From positions 1 to 64,000 of the forward strand of contig CAJOKD010000007.1 in the NCBI GenBank assembly GCA_905235085.1: 64,000 nucleotides of DNA, written 5' to 3'. Shown piece after piece: positions 8,245 through 17,320 of this stretch (its first letter is position 1; each line of letters begins with the position of its first letter). A program made the position numbers and the translations under genes. The notes beneath the pieces were generated by a model. It searched no databases, was not told where the DNA came from, and saw nothing but the letters and a program-made list of their open reading frames with translations. Origin of the DNA: an uncultured Bacteroidales bacterium. GTDB lineage: Bacteria > Bacteroidota > Bacteroidia > Bacteroidales > UBA932.

Positions 8245-9278
8245 TTCTTCAAAAACAATGCGGATACCTTCAAGATGTATGCCTCGGCGTCCTCCGGGGA
8301 AACCATTCCTTCCTTGTATGGCAGCTTGCCTCCGGCAGCCATCTCGTGGCCACCTCCGTTGAAGTATTCCATAGCGAACCTGTTCGCGGAAATACCTCTC
8401 TTCGAACGTATCGACACCCGGAAACGGTCTTCTTCGGCAGTAAGGAATATGCTCATCCTGACCGCCTTGACGGAAAGCGGTATGTTCACGAACCCTTCGC
8501 TTTCGCCTTCCTGGAAACCGAACCTGTCCTGAGTCTCCTTGTCGAGGACCATATAGGCGGCACCTTCCGGGGTAATCTTCATCTTCTCTCCGATCAAGTA
8601 CGCCATCAGGCGCAGCCTGTTCTCGCGGTAGCTGTCGTAAAGCTCGTACAGGATCCCGTCCCTGTCGACGCCGGCGGCCAGCAGGTCGGATGCCATCTCC
8701 AGGGTTCCCGGCCAGACCGAATTCGCGAAATTGTTGGTGTCGGTGGTCATCCCTGCCATCAGTGCCGTAAGGCTGGCCATCGGCAGGTTCCCGATCTTGC
8801 TTCCAACGTCCGGCATACTCTTCAGGATCGTGTACAGCAGCTCGCAGGTCGAGGATATCTCCGTCTCCGAGAACACCAGGGAGAACGATTCCGTCTCCGG
8901 ATTGAGGTGATGGTCGATCAGAACCTTAGGAGCCGCTGATGCACGCAGGAGTATCTCCATCTCAGGGACCGTCCTGGAATATGAGTTGCAGTCCAGGCAC
9001 ACCAGCAGGTCGCTCTCGCGGATCCTTCCGCAGGCGGCTTCAGGATCCTTCCCAAATTCGATCACGCGCCCTTCCGGTACGCCTTCCGTGATGAAGGCGA
9101 GGGACTCGGGAATGATTCCCGGCACGACCAGGACGGTGTCCTTCCCCCTGCATTCCGTAAGGTATGACATAAGGGCCGTACCGCTCCCGACGGCATCTCC
9201 GTCAGGGTGGATATGGACGGTTATCGTGATGCTGGAGGAGTCTCCAGCCAGTCTGTCGAAGGCTTTGACGTTGTTCAT
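8241..9278 (-). CDS. nrnA: DHH/DHHA1 phosphoesterase, NrnA-like oligoribonuclease/PAP phosphatase
   Basis: 345 residues from the ATG at 9278. The N-terminal DHH domain shows HIHPDGDAVGS, CLDCN and LIDHHLNPE, and the C-terminal DHHA1 domain ends with the GGGHEMAAGG loop. These are the metal- and substrate-binding motifs of bacterial NrnA proteins, which degrade nanoRNAs or c-di-AMP breakdown products and dephosphorylate pAp. It is the first gene of the minus-strand operon. The start at 9317 is rejected because a promoter -7 box lies between it and 9278. Confidence 0.85.
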   Translation of the reverse strand: MNNVKAFDRLAGDSSSITITVHIHPDGDAVGSGTALMSYLTECRGKDTVLVVPGIIPESLAFITEGVPEGRVIEFGKDPEAACGRIRESDLLVCLDCNSYSRTVPEMEILLRASAAPKVLIDHHLNPETESFSLVFSETEISSTCELLYTILKSMPDVGSKIGNLPMASLTALMAGMTTDTNNFANSVWPGTLEMASDLLAAGVDRDGILYELYDSYRENRLRLMAYLIGEKMKITPEGAAYMVLDKETQDRFGFQEGESEGFVNIPLSVKAVRMSIFLTAEEDRFRVSIRSKRGISANRFAMEYFNGGGHEMAAGGKLPYKEGMVSPEDAEAYILKVSALFLKK

Positions 9279-9287
9279 TTGCAAGTG

Positions 9288-9295
9288 CAAAATTA
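9288..9295 (-). promoter_or_regulatory. -7 box for the nrnA operon
   Basis: Minus-strand TAATTTTG, only about 10 bp before the ATG at 9278, implies a nearly leaderless mRNA. No -33 TTG was found at the right spacing. Confidence 0.4.
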
Positions 9296-9306
9296 CAAAT
9301 ATTATA

Positions 9307-9337
9307 TTGCATTTCATAAATCAATTTTCTAACTTTG
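9307..9337 (+). promoter_or_regulatory. Promoter of the 9394 gene
   Basis: TTG 9307-9309, 20-bp spacer, TAACTTTG 9330-9337. Divergent from the nrnA promoter. Confidence 0.6.
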
Positions 9338-9393
9338 TCCAGAATTGACGCGATGTCCGTTCACTTGAAAGCAAATCATAAAAAACCAGAATA

Positions 9394-10107
9394 ATGAACA
9401 AAGCACTAAAAGCAATCCTCTGCATCCTGCTCGCGCTCTGCGCCTGCTTCATCGTTTACAAGATCATCGACGGCGTAATGCAGCCGGTAAGGTTCAACAA
9501 GGAAGTTGATGCCAGGAAGAAGGTGGCAGTACAGCAGCTCAAGGACATCCGCGAACTCCAGGTCGCTTACAAGAGCGTAAACGACAGGTTCACAGCTTCT
9601 TTCGACACCCTTAAGCAGTTCTACAAGGATGGCCAGATGATAGTCCTTATGCAGGTGGGTTCAAAGGATGACTCCCTTGCAGTCGCCCATACCAACGAGG
9701 TCAAGAGGGCTAACAAGGGCATCACCGACGCAGGTCTCTACAAGCTCTATCTCCAGGGAGACAAGAACCTCGTATTCCAGATCCAGAACAAGATCGCCGT
9801 GAAGGACACCCTCTTCAAGAGCAGGGAGAACTTCGATATCGACAAGCTCGACAAGATCCCGTTCGCTCTGGAAGGAGAAGTTCCTGCCGAGGTACAGGAT
9901 GTGGAAATGGACGCTATCGTGAAGAAGGTCTCCGGTGTGGATGTTCCTCTCTTCGAGGCCAAGATGCCTTGGAAGTCAATCCTGAACGGACTTGACCACC
10001 AGCTCATCGTCAATATGGTCTCCGAGCTCAAGGATCAGGGACGCTACGAAGGCCTCCAGGTCGGTAGCATTACCGCACCTAACAACAATGCCGGAAACTG
10101 GGAGTAG
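9394..10107 (+). CDS. Conserved membrane-anchored hypothetical protein
   Basis: 237 residues with an N-terminal transmembrane segment (about 5-27, rich in Cys/Ala/Leu), then a Lys/Glu-rich coiled-coil stretch (about 35-75) and a mixed alpha/beta remainder exposed outside the cytoplasm. I recognise the general type as a Bacteroidales conserved hypothetical but know no function. Its stop lies 20 bp inside the DUF3822 gene, so it is probably translationally coupled to DUF3822 and rsmD. Confidence 0.75.
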   Translation: MNKALKAILCILLALCACFIVYKIIDGVMQPVRFNKEVDARKKVAVQQLKDIRELQVAYKSVNDRFTASFDTLKQFYKDGQMIVLMQVGSKDDSLAVAHTNEVKRANKGITDAGLYKLYLQGDKNLVFQIQNKIAVKDTLFKSRENFDIDKLDKIPFALEGEVPAEVQDVEMDAIVKKVSGVDVPLFEAKMPWKSILNGLDHQLIVNMVSELKDQGRYEGLQVGSITAPNNNAGNWE

Positions 10108-10567
10108 CATAGCGCTGATTCCGGTTTCCTTCTTCGATCCCGCTTCAGCCCGCGAAGCGCTGGCAAGGACGGTTGAATTGAAGGAAGACGAAGAAGTCGA
10201 ATACATCAGCATACCGGAGTATTCCGCTGTGCTGGTGTATTCCTTTTCTGCGACATCCCCTGAAGGGAAGGAATATCCGGAGATGTACCATCTCCTGAAA
10301 GCCCTGCCCGGAATAGGGGATTACAACAAGATTGCCGCATCATACGATGGTTCTTCCCTCCACCTGGCCATCGCCCAGGGAGGGAACCTCTTGCTGTCCA
10401 ATGTTTTCCGTGCTGCTGACTTCACGACGGCAGAGTATTTCCTCTTTATGGCGGTCAAGAAGCTCCAGATGAATCCTGAGGTCTCGTCCGTATTCTTCCG
10501 CTCTCCTCTGTCGGAAGCCGAGGAGATGTCCCTCTACAGGTACTTCAAGTCCGTGGAGAAATTATGA
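10088..10567 (+). CDS. DUF3822 family protein
   Basis: 159 residues beginning MPETGSSIALIPVSF. Length, the stretch LLKALPGIGDYNKIAASYDG and position directly before rsmD fit DUF3822, a Bacteroidetes family thought to have an actin/RNase H-like fold and no known function. The start at 10088 is preferred because the upstream open frame reads the neighbouring gene out of frame. It overlaps both neighbours (20 bp before, 4 bp after). Confidence 0.8.
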   Translation: MPETGSSIALIPVSFFDPASAREALARTVELKEDEEVEYISIPEYSAVLVYSFSATSPEGKEYPEMYHLLKALPGIGDYNKIAASYDGSSLHLAIAQGGNLLLSNVFRAADFTTAEYFLFMAVKKLQMNPEVSSVFFRSPLSEAEEMSLYRYFKSVEKL

Positions 10568-11094
10568 GGATAATAGGGGGACGCCTGGGAGGGAAGAAGA
10601 TCGATCCTCCTGCCGGATACAAGGCTCGCCCTACCACGGATTTCGCAAGGGAGGGCCTTTTCAATGTTCTGGACAATGAATATGAATTCGAGGACCTGAA
10701 GGTTCTCGACCTTTTCGGCGGCACCGGCGCCATCGCTTTCGAATTCGCTTCGAGAGGAGCTTCCAGGGTATATTCAGTGGAAATGTCGAGGGAGAACGCG
10801 TCCTTCATAAAGACCGAGGCCAGACGCCTGGGGCTGGATAATGTGACGATGGTCAGGGACAATGTCTTCGACTTCCTGGAAATCTGCCGCGAAAAGTTCG
10901 ACATCATTTTCGCGGATCCTCCGTATGCCCTAGAAGGTCTGGAGACCCTTCCGGACAAGGTATTTTCAAAGGACATCCTGCACCCTGGCTGCTATTTCAT
11001 CCTCGAACACGGGGATGAGCATTCCTTTGTTTCACATCCGCGTTTCAAAAAAGAGAAGCGGTACGGTCGCGTCCACTTCTCTTTCTTCGAATAA
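10564..11094 (+). CDS. rsmD: 16S rRNA (guanine(966)-N(2))-methyltransferase RsmD
   Basis: 176 residues, Rossmann-fold methyltransferase. RIIGGRLGGKKI at the start, LDLFGGTGAIAFEFASRGA (SAM binding) and DIIFADPPYAL (the N6/N2-type catalytic DPPY) are all present, and the length is normal for RsmD. It methylates G966 of 16S rRNA in the small subunit. Its ATGA overlaps the DUF3822 stop, a pairing common in this phylum. Confidence 0.92.
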   Translation: MRIIGGRLGGKKIDPPAGYKARPTTDFAREGLFNVLDNEYEFEDLKVLDLFGGTGAIAFEFASRGASRVYSVEMSRENASFIKTEARRLGLDNVTMVRDNVFDFLEICREKFDIIFADPPYALEGLETLPDKVFSKDILHPGCYFILEHGDEHSFVSHPRFKKEKRYGRVHFSFFE

Positions 11095-11123
11095 ACTGTT
11101 TCAGAGTTATCGGAACTTCAAAG

Positions 11124-12713
11124 CTATTTGCCCAGGTTACCGAGTATCGAACGGGTTATCGTCCTGGTCGCTGCACTGGCAGCGTTCTTGAGGACTTTAC
11201 CCGCGGTGTCCTTGGTCGAAGTCTTGGACTTCTTGCCGGTAACCCTGTTGGAGACTTCGGTACCTACGGCTGTGGCCACCGTGGCAGTCACTGCGGTGAC
11301 GACGGCCTTGGTGATCTTGCCGAAGACGGACGTACTCTTCTTCTTGCTGCCACTGCTCTTGGAAGAGGTTTTCTTCTCCTTCTTCTCGTCAATCTCCTCT
11401 TCCTCGACCTTGCTTTCCTTCAACTGCCTCTCCTTCTCTGCCATCAAGGTTTCGAAAGCACTTTCGCGGTCGCAGACCTTGTCGTATTTGCCATATGTCT
11501 TCGACTGCTTGATGATCTGGTCCCTCTGGCTCTCGCTAATCGCACCTATCTGGCTGAGAGGGAAGAGGATCTTCGCCCTCTGGACGATGCTCGGAGCACC
11601 CTTTTCGTCGAGGAAAGAAACCAGGGCTTCGCCGGTTTCCAGGCTCGTGATAGCCTCGTAGGTATTGAACTCAGGGTTGGTCCTGAAAGTCTCAGCAGCA
11701 ACCTGGACGGCCTTCTGGTCACGAGGAGTGAAAGCGCGGAGGGCGTGCTGCACACGGTTTCCGAGCTGGCCGAGGATGTTGTACGGAATGTCGGTAGGAC
11801 TCTGGGTGACGAAATAGACGCCGACACCCTTGCTCCTGACCAGGCGGATAACTTGCTCGATCTTGTCGGTGAGGGCCTTCGAGGTGTCGTCGAACAGCAT
11901 ATGGGCCTCGTCGAAGAAGAAAACGAGTTTCGGGAGGTCCATATCTCCGACTTCCGGAAGTGTAACGTAGAGCTCCGAGAGCAGCCAGAGCAGGAAGGTG
12001 GAATAGAGCTTCGGCTTGAGCATAAGCTTGTCGGCCGCGAGGACGCTCATCACTCCCTTGCCGCCTTCGGTGGCCAGCAGGTCGTAGATGTCGAATGAAG
12101 GCTGGCCGAAGAACTTCTCGGCGCCTTCGTTCTCGAGGGTAAGGAGCGCCCTCTGGATTCCGCCCACGGAGACAGTCGCGATGTTGCCGTAGAGCTGGGA
12201 ATACTCCGATGCGTGCTCGGAGATGAAGTTCAGGCAGGAGCGCATATCCTTGATGTCATCGAGGAGCAGGCCTCTTTCATCGGCTATCCTGAACATTATG
12301 TTGAGCACGCCTTCCTGTGCCTCGGTGAGCCCGAGGATACGGGTAAGGAGCTGGGGACCCATCTGTGAGATGGTGCAGCGCATAGGGTGTCCCTGCTCTC
12401 CGAAGACGTCGTAGAAACGTACCGGGCAGCTTTGGAACTGAGGGTTCTCTATCCCGAATTCCGGCATCCTCTTCTCTATGAAGCCGCTGGTCCTTCCGGC
12501 CTGGGATATTCCCGAGAGGTCTCCCTTCATATCGGCCATAAAGCAAGGGACGCCGGCCTGGCAGAAGCTCTCGGCCATCACCTGCAGGGTGACGGTCTTT
12601 CCGGTTCCGGTGGCTCCGGCTACAAGTCCGTGCCTGTTGGCCATCTTTCCGACGATGGAAAGAGGTCCTTTTTCGCAGTGGGCTATCCAGAGCCCGTTTG
12701 TGGAGTCGTACAT
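11124..12713 (-). CDS. HerA/YjgR-type helicase-like ATPase (DUF853)
   Basis: 529 residues. Walker A GATGTGKT with following Val-Thr-Leu-Gln, and Walker B LVFFFDEAHML, identify the DUF853/YjgR family of HerA-FtsK-like ATPases. The last 130 residues are low complexity: an acidic/Lys segment, then an Ala/Thr/Val-rich tail that could form an amphipathic or membrane-interacting helix. Its cellular role is unresolved. It lies 6 bp downstream of cstA on the same strand. Confidence 0.85.
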   Translation of the reverse strand: MYDSTNGLWIAHCEKGPLSIVGKMANRHGLVAGATGTGKTVTLQVMAESFCQAGVPCFMADMKGDLSGISQAGRTSGFIEKRMPEFGIENPQFQSCPVRFYDVFGEQGHPMRCTISQMGPQLLTRILGLTEAQEGVLNIMFRIADERGLLLDDIKDMRSCLNFISEHASEYSQLYGNIATVSVGGIQRALLTLENEGAEKFFGQPSFDIYDLLATEGGKGVMSVLAADKLMLKPKLYSTFLLWLLSELYVTLPEVGDMDLPKLVFFFDEAHMLFDDTSKALTDKIEQVIRLVRSKGVGVYFVTQSPTDIPYNILGQLGNRVQHALRAFTPRDQKAVQVAAETFRTNPEFNTYEAITSLETGEALVSFLDEKGAPSIVQRAKILFPLSQIGAISESQRDQIIKQSKTYGKYDKVCDRESAFETLMAEKERQLKESKVEEEEIDEKKEKKTSSKSSGSKKKSTSVFGKITKAVVTAVTATVATAVGTEVSNRVTGKKSKTSTKDTAGKVLKNAASAATRTITRSILGNLGK

Positions 12714-12719
12714 ATCTAA

Positions 12720-14195
12720 TTAATTGTTAGTTGTTTCTGTCTTGGCATTCCTGCGGACCTTCCAGATAGTGAAAAGGATGTACGCGACAATCGCCGTGCA
12801 TATGCCGATCCCCGGTGCAGCAGCCGCATTGACCCTGAAGCCCACTTTGTCTACGAGGATGAATGTCAAGCTGACCGCGGTCATAAAGCAGGCCGGTAAG
12901 AGTGTGATGTAATACCAGTATCCTTTCCTCTTGTTGACCAGATATACGGTTATGGCCCACAGAGTGAACACCGCAAGGGTCTGGTTGGCCCATCCGAAGT
13001 ATCTCCAGATAATGTTGAAGCCATCCTTGTCAGCCATATTGAACCAGAGCATCAGGCCGGTCAGCACGAAAAGAGGGATGCTGATCCTGAGCCTGTTCCG
13101 AACCGGTTGCTGGTCCAGTTTGAGCCAGTCCGCGACTATAAGTCGTGCGCTTCTCAAGGCTGTGTCGCCGCTGGTGATAGGCGCCGCTACTACTCCGAGG
13201 ATAGCCAGGATGCCGCCCAGGAGTCCGAGCCACTTCTTGGAAACCGCCGTGACCACCGTCGGGGCTGCTGCAGTGATGTCCGACCCGCATTCTGCTGCTC
13301 CTCCGTCGAAGAAGAAGTATGAAGCCACGGCCGCCCAGATGAGGGCTACCAGGCCTTCGGTAATCATCGATCCGTAGAAAATAGGCCTTCCGAGCTTCTC
13401 ATTCTTCAGGCAGCGAGCCATAAGCGGGCTCTGTGTGGCGTGAAAGCCGCTGACAGCTCCGCAGGCTATGGTTATGAACAAGCACGGGAATATCGGTTGC
13501 CCGGTCACTCCGACTTCAGGCCCCTTGTTGGCCAGGCCGTCCCATAGCTCCGGAATGGAAGGCCACTTCACGAACAGGCCGACCATAAGGGCTATGGCCA
13601 TAAAGATGAGTGCGACGGCGAACAGCGGATATATCTTTCCGATGATCTTGTCGATAGGAAGCATCGTGGCGATAACGTAATATATGAATATCAGGACGAC
13701 CCAAGATAGGATGGCCAGGGATCCTCCGCTCCCGAATATGCTGCCGAGGATGATCGCCGGGCTGTACACGAAAACGGCTCCGACGAGGACCAGGAGGAGC
13801 AGGGAGAACACAAGCATAATGTTCTTCGTGACATTGCCGAGGTAGCGGCCGATCAGGACAGGCAGTCCGCATCCTTCGTGACGGAGGGAGAGCATACCGG
13901 AAAAATAGTCGTGGACCGCTCCGGCGAATATGCAGCCGAAAACTATCCAGAGGTATGCTGAAGGGCCGAACTTCGCTCCCATTATGGCACCGAAGATCGG
14001 ACCCGTCCCGGCGATGTTGAGGAACTGTATCATAAACACTCTCCAGGTGGGCATCGGCACGTAGTCGACTCCGTCCGGATGTGCCACGGCAGGCGTTGGA
14101 CGGTTGCTGTCAGGAGAGAATACTTTTTCTACAAGCGCTCCGTAGAGGATGTATCCTGCAATGAGGATGAGAAGACTGATGATGAACGAAACCAT
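12720..14195 (-). CDS. cstA: Carbon starvation protein CstA family (peptide/pyruvate transporter)
   Basis: 491 residues with about 13-15 transmembrane helices. NIAGTGPIFGAIMG, GAVHDYFSGMLSLRHEG and SGFHATQSPLMARC are conserved CstA signatures. Known members import peptides or pyruvate. It is of the short form (about 490 residues) and lacks the C-terminal extension of the roughly 700-residue E. coli protein. It is transcribed divergently from the GH2 gene. Confidence 0.88.
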   Translation of the reverse strand: MVSFIISLLILIAGYILYGALVEKVFSPDSNRPTPAVAHPDGVDYVPMPTWRVFMIQFLNIAGTGPIFGAIMGAKFGPSAYLWIVFGCIFAGAVHDYFSGMLSLRHEGCGLPVLIGRYLGNVTKNIMLVFSLLLLVLVGAVFVYSPAIILGSIFGSGGSLAILSWVVLIFIYYVIATMLPIDKIIGKIYPLFAVALIFMAIALMVGLFVKWPSIPELWDGLANKGPEVGVTGQPIFPCLFITIACGAVSGFHATQSPLMARCLKNEKLGRPIFYGSMITEGLVALIWAAVASYFFFDGGAAECGSDITAAAPTVVTAVSKKWLGLLGGILAILGVVAAPITSGDTALRSARLIVADWLKLDQQPVRNRLRISIPLFVLTGLMLWFNMADKDGFNIIWRYFGWANQTLAVFTLWAITVYLVNKRKGYWYYITLLPACFMTAVSLTFILVDKVGFRVNAAAAPGIGICTAIVAYILFTIWKVRRNAKTETTNN

Positions 14196-14217
14196 TTTCT
14201 TTAGGGTTCAAATCATA

Positions 14218-14225
14218 CAAATTTA
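14218..14225 (-). promoter_or_regulatory. -7 box for cstA
   Basis: Minus-strand TAAATTTG, 22 bp before the cstA ATG; no clear -33 element. Confidence 0.35.
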
Positions 14226-14239
14226 AGCAAATAATTGCG

Positions 14240-14247
14240 TATCTTTG
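14240..14247 (+). promoter_or_regulatory. -7 box for the GH2 gene
   Basis: TATCTTTG about 30 bp before the ATG at 14278, divergent from the cstA box; no -33 TTG at standard spacing. Confidence 0.4.
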
Positions 14248-14277
14248 TGTATATCTCCGCATATAATCTATCAAAAA

Positions 14278-16149
14278 ATGATCAGGATGAAATCCAAGTT
14301 AGTCTTTTTATGTTCAGCGATGCTCCTGATGGCCGTCAGGATGCCGGCCCAGGATTGGGCTCCCGCCGGAGACAGGATCAGGACCAGGTGGGCTGAAGAA
14401 GTCACGCCATCGAACGTCCACAAGGAATACCCGCGGCCACAGATGGTGCGACCGGAATGGAAATCCCTCAACGGCTTGTGGGAATATTCCATAACGGGCA
14501 GGTCGGAATCCAGGCCGGAAGCCTTCGATGGGCGGATACTTGTCCCGTTCGCGGTGGAATCGTCCCTCTCGGGTGTCGGCCGCAAGCTCACGGCGGATGA
14601 CGCTCTCTGGTACAAGACCACCTTCAAGGTGCCTGGGAACTGGAAGGGCAGAAGGCTGATGCTGAATTTCGAGGCTGTGGACTGGAGGGCGGACGTATTC
14701 GTGAACGACGTGCTTGTCGGGACCCATACCGGCGGCTACACCCATTTCTCCTTCGACGTGACACCTTACCTGAACGGAGGGACCAACACCCTCGTGCTCA
14801 AAGTTCAGGATGCAACCGACAACGACCTGCAGCCACGCGGCAAGCAGGTATCGTCTCCGAAGGGAATCTGGTATACCGCCGTTTCGGGAATATGGCAGAG
14901 TGTATGGATCGAACCGGTGTCGAAGAGCCACATCACCGATTATAATGTAGTCTCGGACATCAAGGCCGGGACCGTGGACGTGACCGTCTGCACTGAAGGC
15001 GCCCAGGAGGGGGACGTAGTCAAGGTTGCGCTCCGGGAAGGTGGAATAGGGTATTCCACGGAGAGCGGGGTCGAGGGAGCGGTCGTGGCCGAAGGCAGGA
15101 TGGCTCCGGGAGGCACCATAACCCTGAACGTGAAGGATCCGCATCTGTGGTCTCCGGATTCCCCATATCTGTACGGACTTGACCTCCAGATATTTAGGAA
15201 CGGTAAGACGGTTGACAAGGTACGCTCGTACACTGCCGTCCGCGAGGTCGGTGCATTCATCAAGAACTGGAACACCAAGCTGATGGGCTTGAACGGAGAA
15301 GCCATTTTCCACTTCGGGCCACTCGACCAGGGATGGTGGCCGGACGGCCTTTATACGGCGCCGACGGATGAGGCGTTGGAGTTCGATATCAGGAAGACCA
15401 AGGACTTCGGATTCAATATGATCCGCAAGCACGTGAAGGTAGAGCCGTCACGCTGGTACTACCATTGCGACCGCCTGGGGGTGATAGTCTGGCAGGATAT
15501 GCCTTCCTTCTCCGACAACGGAAAGAACGTCTGGGGGATGTACTATTATGGAGAAGGGACTGATTTCCCGGCTACTAAAGCAGCCAAGGCCAACTATTAC
15601 AAGGAATGGGGCGAAATCCTCTGCCAGCTGAAGAAATTCCAGTGCATCGCGGTCTGGGTGCCTTTCAACGAGGCTTGGAGCCAGTTCGACACCAAGGATG
15701 TAGTCGCTTTCACATATTCCTGCGACCCTACGAGGCTCGTGAACCAGTCCTCGGGAGGCAGCTGGGAAGAAGGAGTGGGGGACATCCTGGACAACCACCA
15801 TTATCCTTGGCCTGCTATGCGTATGTGGGACAAGGCAATGATAAACGTGATGGGAGAATACGGCGGGATCGGCTTCCCGGTGGAAGGACATCTGTGGCAG
15901 TCCGACAGGAACTGGGGCTATGTCCAGTACAAGAGCGGGGATGACGTGCTCAAGGAATATGAAGGATTCGCCGAACACTTGATGTTGATCATCAAGCAGG
16001 GATGCAGCGCGGCGGTATATACCCAGACCACCGATGTGGAAGGAGAAGTCAACGGACTGATGACCTACGACAGGAAAATCATCAAGATGGACGAGGCCCG
16101 GCTGAGGGAGGTAAACCTCAAGGTGATAGCCTCGATGCCCATCCGGTAG
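14278..16149 (+). CDS. Secreted glycoside hydrolase family 2 enzyme (beta-galactosidase-like)
   Basis: 623 residues: signal peptide (MKSKLVFLCSAMLLMAVRMPAQ), jelly-roll sugar-binding domain (about 55-215, SLNGLWEYSI and WRADVFVNDVLVGTHTGGYTHFSFD), immunoglobulin-like domain (about 225-330), then a TIM barrel. WVPFNEAW puts the acid/base at Glu465 and VMGEYGG the nucleophile at Glu527. The family includes beta-galactosidases, beta-mannosidases and beta-glucuronidases; a C-terminal extra domain is absent. The start could also be ATG 14287. A separate promoter follows before the uronate operon. Confidence 0.85.
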   Translation: MIRMKSKLVFLCSAMLLMAVRMPAQDWAPAGDRIRTRWAEEVTPSNVHKEYPRPQMVRPEWKSLNGLWEYSITGRSESRPEAFDGRILVPFAVESSLSGVGRKLTADDALWYKTTFKVPGNWKGRRLMLNFEAVDWRADVFVNDVLVGTHTGGYTHFSFDVTPYLNGGTNTLVLKVQDATDNDLQPRGKQVSSPKGIWYTAVSGIWQSVWIEPVSKSHITDYNVVSDIKAGTVDVTVCTEGAQEGDVVKVALREGGIGYSTESGVEGAVVAEGRMAPGGTITLNVKDPHLWSPDSPYLYGLDLQIFRNGKTVDKVRSYTAVREVGAFIKNWNTKLMGLNGEAIFHFGPLDQGWWPDGLYTAPTDEALEFDIRKTKDFGFNMIRKHVKVEPSRWYYHCDRLGVIVWQDMPSFSDNGKNVWGMYYYGEGTDFPATKAAKANYYKEWGEILCQLKKFQCIAVWVPFNEAWSQFDTKDVVAFTYSCDPTRLVNQSSGGSWEEGVGDILDNHHYPWPAMRMWDKAMINVMGEYGGIGFPVEGHLWQSDRNWGYVQYKSGDDVLKEYEGFAEHLMLIIKQGCSAAVYTQTTDVEGEVNGLMTYDRKIIKMDEARLREVNLKVIASMPIR

Positions 16150-16165
16150 ATGAAAAATACAAACG

Positions 16166-16196
16166 TTTGCCAAACTGGATTTTTTTGTTAACTTTG
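16166..16196 (+). promoter_or_regulatory. Promoter of the sugar-acid operon
   Basis: TTTG 16166-16169, 19-bp spacer, TAACTTTG 16189-16196: a near-perfect Bacteroidetes promoter about 40 bp before the kinase ATG. Confidence 0.7.
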
Positions 16197-16236
16197 CAGT
16201 GTTGGGACAGTAAGATTCGAACTAATTTTTCTAGAA

Positions 16237-17316
16237 ATGGATATTGCTTTGAGACAAAACTGCAAATATGCGCTTCTCGTGCCTACGAGTATGGGATTGC
16301 GCGTCACTCCGGAAAACGGCCAGCCGGTCCAGTCATCGGACGTCCTGCATCTGCAGGCCACCAGCGCCGAAACCAACGTTGCCAGCATCTCTTCATACCT
16401 TGGATTGCCGGTCAAGGTTCTGACCACTTTCGTCCAGGGCAGCCCTTTCGCTGCTTTCATCAAGTCCAACCTCCGTTCCAGGGGAATGGATTTCGAGGGC
16501 ACGGACGTGCCTCAGGGGGGTCCCTGGGGATACAGGCACCAGATCAACATCGCTGACAGCGGTTACGGCTCCAGGGGGCCGAGAGTCTGGAACGACCGTG
16601 CCGGAGAAGTCGGAAGGACACTGAACGTGAAGGATTTCGACCTCAACAGGATATTCGGTCAGGAGGGCGTCCAGATCGTGCATCTTTCCGGTCTGATCGC
16701 TGCGCTTAGCCCTGATACGGGCAAGTTCTGTCTCGAGATCGCCCGTGCTGCGAAGAAATACGGTACCCTCATTTCCTTCGACCTCAACTACCGCGCTTCT
16801 TTCTGGGTCGGCAGGGAAAAGGAACTGCACGACATATTCAGCGAGATTTGCTCGGTGGCCGATATCCTGATCGGCAACGAGGAGGACTTCCAGCTCTGCC
16901 TCGACATACAGGGCCCTGAGGCCGGCGGAAAGGACATAGCCGCCAAGATAGAAGGCTTCAAGGAGATGATCACCAGGGTGAAGGCCAGCTATCCGGAAGC
17001 GCGGGTGTTCGCTACCACCCTGCGTCAGGTGAACGACACTAATTCCCACAACTGGGGAGCCATTATGCTCGCCGGAGACCAGTGGCAGGTCGTCCAGCCG
17101 AGGGAGATCCACGTCCTGGACAGGATCGGCGGAGGCGACGGATTCGTCGGAGGATTGCTCTATGCGATATTGAAAGGATGGGAGCCTGAGAAATGGATCC
17201 AGTTCGGATGGGCCAGCGGTGCACTGGCCACTACCTTCCAGACCGACTATGCCCAGCCTGCGGATGAAGAGCAGGTCTGGAGTGTATGGCAGGGCAATGC
17301 TAGGGTAAAGAGGTAG
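16237..17316 (+). CDS. PfkB-family sugar-acid kinase (annotated type: KDG kinase; possibly gluconate kinase)
   Basis: 359 residues, ribokinase fold. The N-terminal half binds sugar (SAETNVASISSYLGLPVKVLT), and the C-terminal signature DRIGGGDGF gives the catalytic base Asp301 and anion hole. By family it would be called 2-dehydro-3-deoxygluconokinase (KdgK). However, no KDPG aldolase or mannonate dehydratase accompanies it, while 6-phosphogluconate dehydrogenase and a LarA-family epimerase do. Gluconate is therefore a reasonable alternative substrate (inference). First gene of the operon, 4 bp before the LarA-like gene. Confidence 0.8.
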   Translation: MDIALRQNCKYALLVPTSMGLRVTPENGQPVQSSDVLHLQATSAETNVASISSYLGLPVKVLTTFVQGSPFAAFIKSNLRSRGMDFEGTDVPQGGPWGYRHQINIADSGYGSRGPRVWNDRAGEVGRTLNVKDFDLNRIFGQEGVQIVHLSGLIAALSPDTGKFCLEIARAAKKYGTLISFDLNYRASFWVGREKELHDIFSEICSVADILIGNEEDFQLCLDIQGPEAGGKDIAAKIEGFKEMITRVKASYPEARVFATTLRQVNDTNSHNWGAIMLAGDQWQVVQPREIHVLDRIGGGDGFVGGLLYAILKGWEPEKWIQFGWASGALATTFQTDYAQPADEEQVWSVWQGNARVKR

Positions 17317-17320
17317 GGAT

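Noticed and set aside
14314..15432. Minus-strand ORF of 372 codons inside the GH2 gene
   Set aside because: Shadow of a well-supported GH2 coding sequence; composition rich in Arg/Pro/Val as expected from antisense reading.
16237..17316. Classical Entner-Doudoroff-type uronate catabolism ending in KDPG aldolase
   Set aside because: The kinase alone fits, but mannonate dehydratase and KDPG aldolase are absent from the operon while gnd is present.
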